From Acidobacteriota bacterium (lineage in GTDB: Bacteria > Acidobacteriota > Vicinamibacteria > Vicinamibacterales > UBA2999): a DNA stretch of 51,965 nucleotides. Both the position numbers and the translations under genes were made by a program. The notes beneath the pieces were generated by a model. The model saw nothing but the letters and a program-made list of their open reading frames with translations. It did no database searches and was not told where the DNA came from. The stretch spans positions 1 through 51,965 of the forward strand of contig VFZN01000019.1 of assembly GCA_016871195.1 (NCBI GenBank). Reading direction: 5' to 3'. Below, piece by piece: positions 51,662-51,965 of the stretch; within the stretch, counting starts at the first letter, position 1, and each line of letters opens with the position of its first letter.

Positions 51662-51805
51662 TCAGTACGAAATCGAGCGCGTGCTCGTGAGGAACGCCTG
51701 CATCGCGCCGCCCTCGCCGCCCACGGTCAGGCCGGGCATCAGGTCGGCCGCCTGCACATTCCGCACGTTCATGCAGTGCTGGCCGCCCCCCACCACCCCC
51801 CCGCC
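51662..51805 (-). pseudogene. C-terminal fragment of an unidentified protein
   Basis: A minus-strand frame of 47 codons ending at TGA encodes QHCMNVRNVQAADLMPGLTV, then GGEGGAMQAFLTSTRSISY. Its residue pattern looks like real protein (ordered and non-repetitive), unlike the Gly-rich run before it, which comes from a C/G homopolymer-like tract (51785-51803) with an in-frame TAG at 51806. So either the gene is cut here or the tract hides a frameshift. I do not recognise the family. Confidence 0.4.
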
Positions 51806-51965
51806 CTACATAACCCGTCAGCACATCCACCGACCCCCCTGACCACGCGACATGTGTGCGCGTAGTGCATACCAACGACTGCATCCCGACGGTAGCCGTC
51901 AGGACGCGTCATCAGACCACCACTGGTCGCAAGTGGTCGCAGCTATCTACTGCCGGCCGGTCCGG
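51806..51965. other. Right edge, no gene recognised
   Basis: Short, no supported frame. GGTCGCA occurs twice (in CTGGTCGCAAGTGGTCGCAG near 51926-51945). Confidence 0.3.

Overview
The window looks like chromosome from a high-GC bacterium, most probably Acidobacteriota of the Vicinamibacteria type. This is inferred from GC-rich coding sequence throughout, an Oar-like TonB-dependent receptor with an N-terminal carboxypeptidase-regulatory domain, a type III glutamine synthetase, and a zapB-zapA-6S RNA-thiL block. No taxonomic marker such as rRNA is present, so the assignment rests on gene content and protein style.

From 1 to about 39.35 kb the window is mainly core genome. In order it holds: the start of a secreted zinc hydrolase, a YdjM-like membrane protein and fadD (minus strand); glnN and an FKBP lipoprotein (plus); an L,D-transpeptidase and a 5'-nucleotidase (minus); a wrecked efflux locus at 7.3-8.9 kb; an RNase Z-like hydrolase with gatC-gatA; an omega-like subunit; a divergent pair of small heat-shock genes; the tightly overlapping run ymdB-xseA-xseB-ispA-tlyA-nadK; mltG-ruvX (minus); an S41-peptidase homologue; tRNA-Val; the translation cluster thrS-infC-rpmI-rplT-pheS-pheT; zapB-zapA, a probable 6S RNA and thiL; a 3D-domain protein, cstA and an outer-membrane barrel; then a minus-strand operon of a Slt-type lytic transglycosylase, a methyltransferase and a GT-C membrane protein. 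Cell-wall remodelling recurs (L,D-transpeptidase, MltG, Slt, 3D protein), as do translation genes.

At 39.0-39.35 kb lies ssrA (tmRNA), and its 3' end is the edge of a decayed island. A tyrosine-recombinase remnant is followed by an N-terminally truncated type ISP-like restriction-modification enzyme, an IS3 transposase scrap and a low-GC methyltransferase-like scrap, up to about 43.6 kb. From 43.66 kb come the large TonB-dependent receptor, a DUF1624 acyltransferase-like membrane protein, two gene starts that collide head-on at about 48.2 kb, a Tat-exported alkaline phosphatase overlapping a thermonuclease-like protein, an FmdB zinc-ribbon protein, a small unrecognised protein and a gene tail running into low-complexity sequence at the right edge.

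The most notable observations are these. (1) Several places join the interiors of unrelated genes (7588, about 39640, about 43150, about 48208), which means either heavy deletion or inversion decay or assembly chimerism. (2) The S41 peptidase homologue has Gly and Arg where the catalytic Ser and Lys should be. (3) Many genes have a -10-like hexamer only 6-12 nt before the start codon and no Shine-Dalgarno, suggesting leaderless transcription; some of these hexamers contain the upstream gene's TAG stop. (4) infC starts at AUC, and rplT has a structured leader. (5) A perfect palindrome fills the spacer of the hsp20 promoter. I found no novel multi-gene defence or biosynthetic system that I could support.
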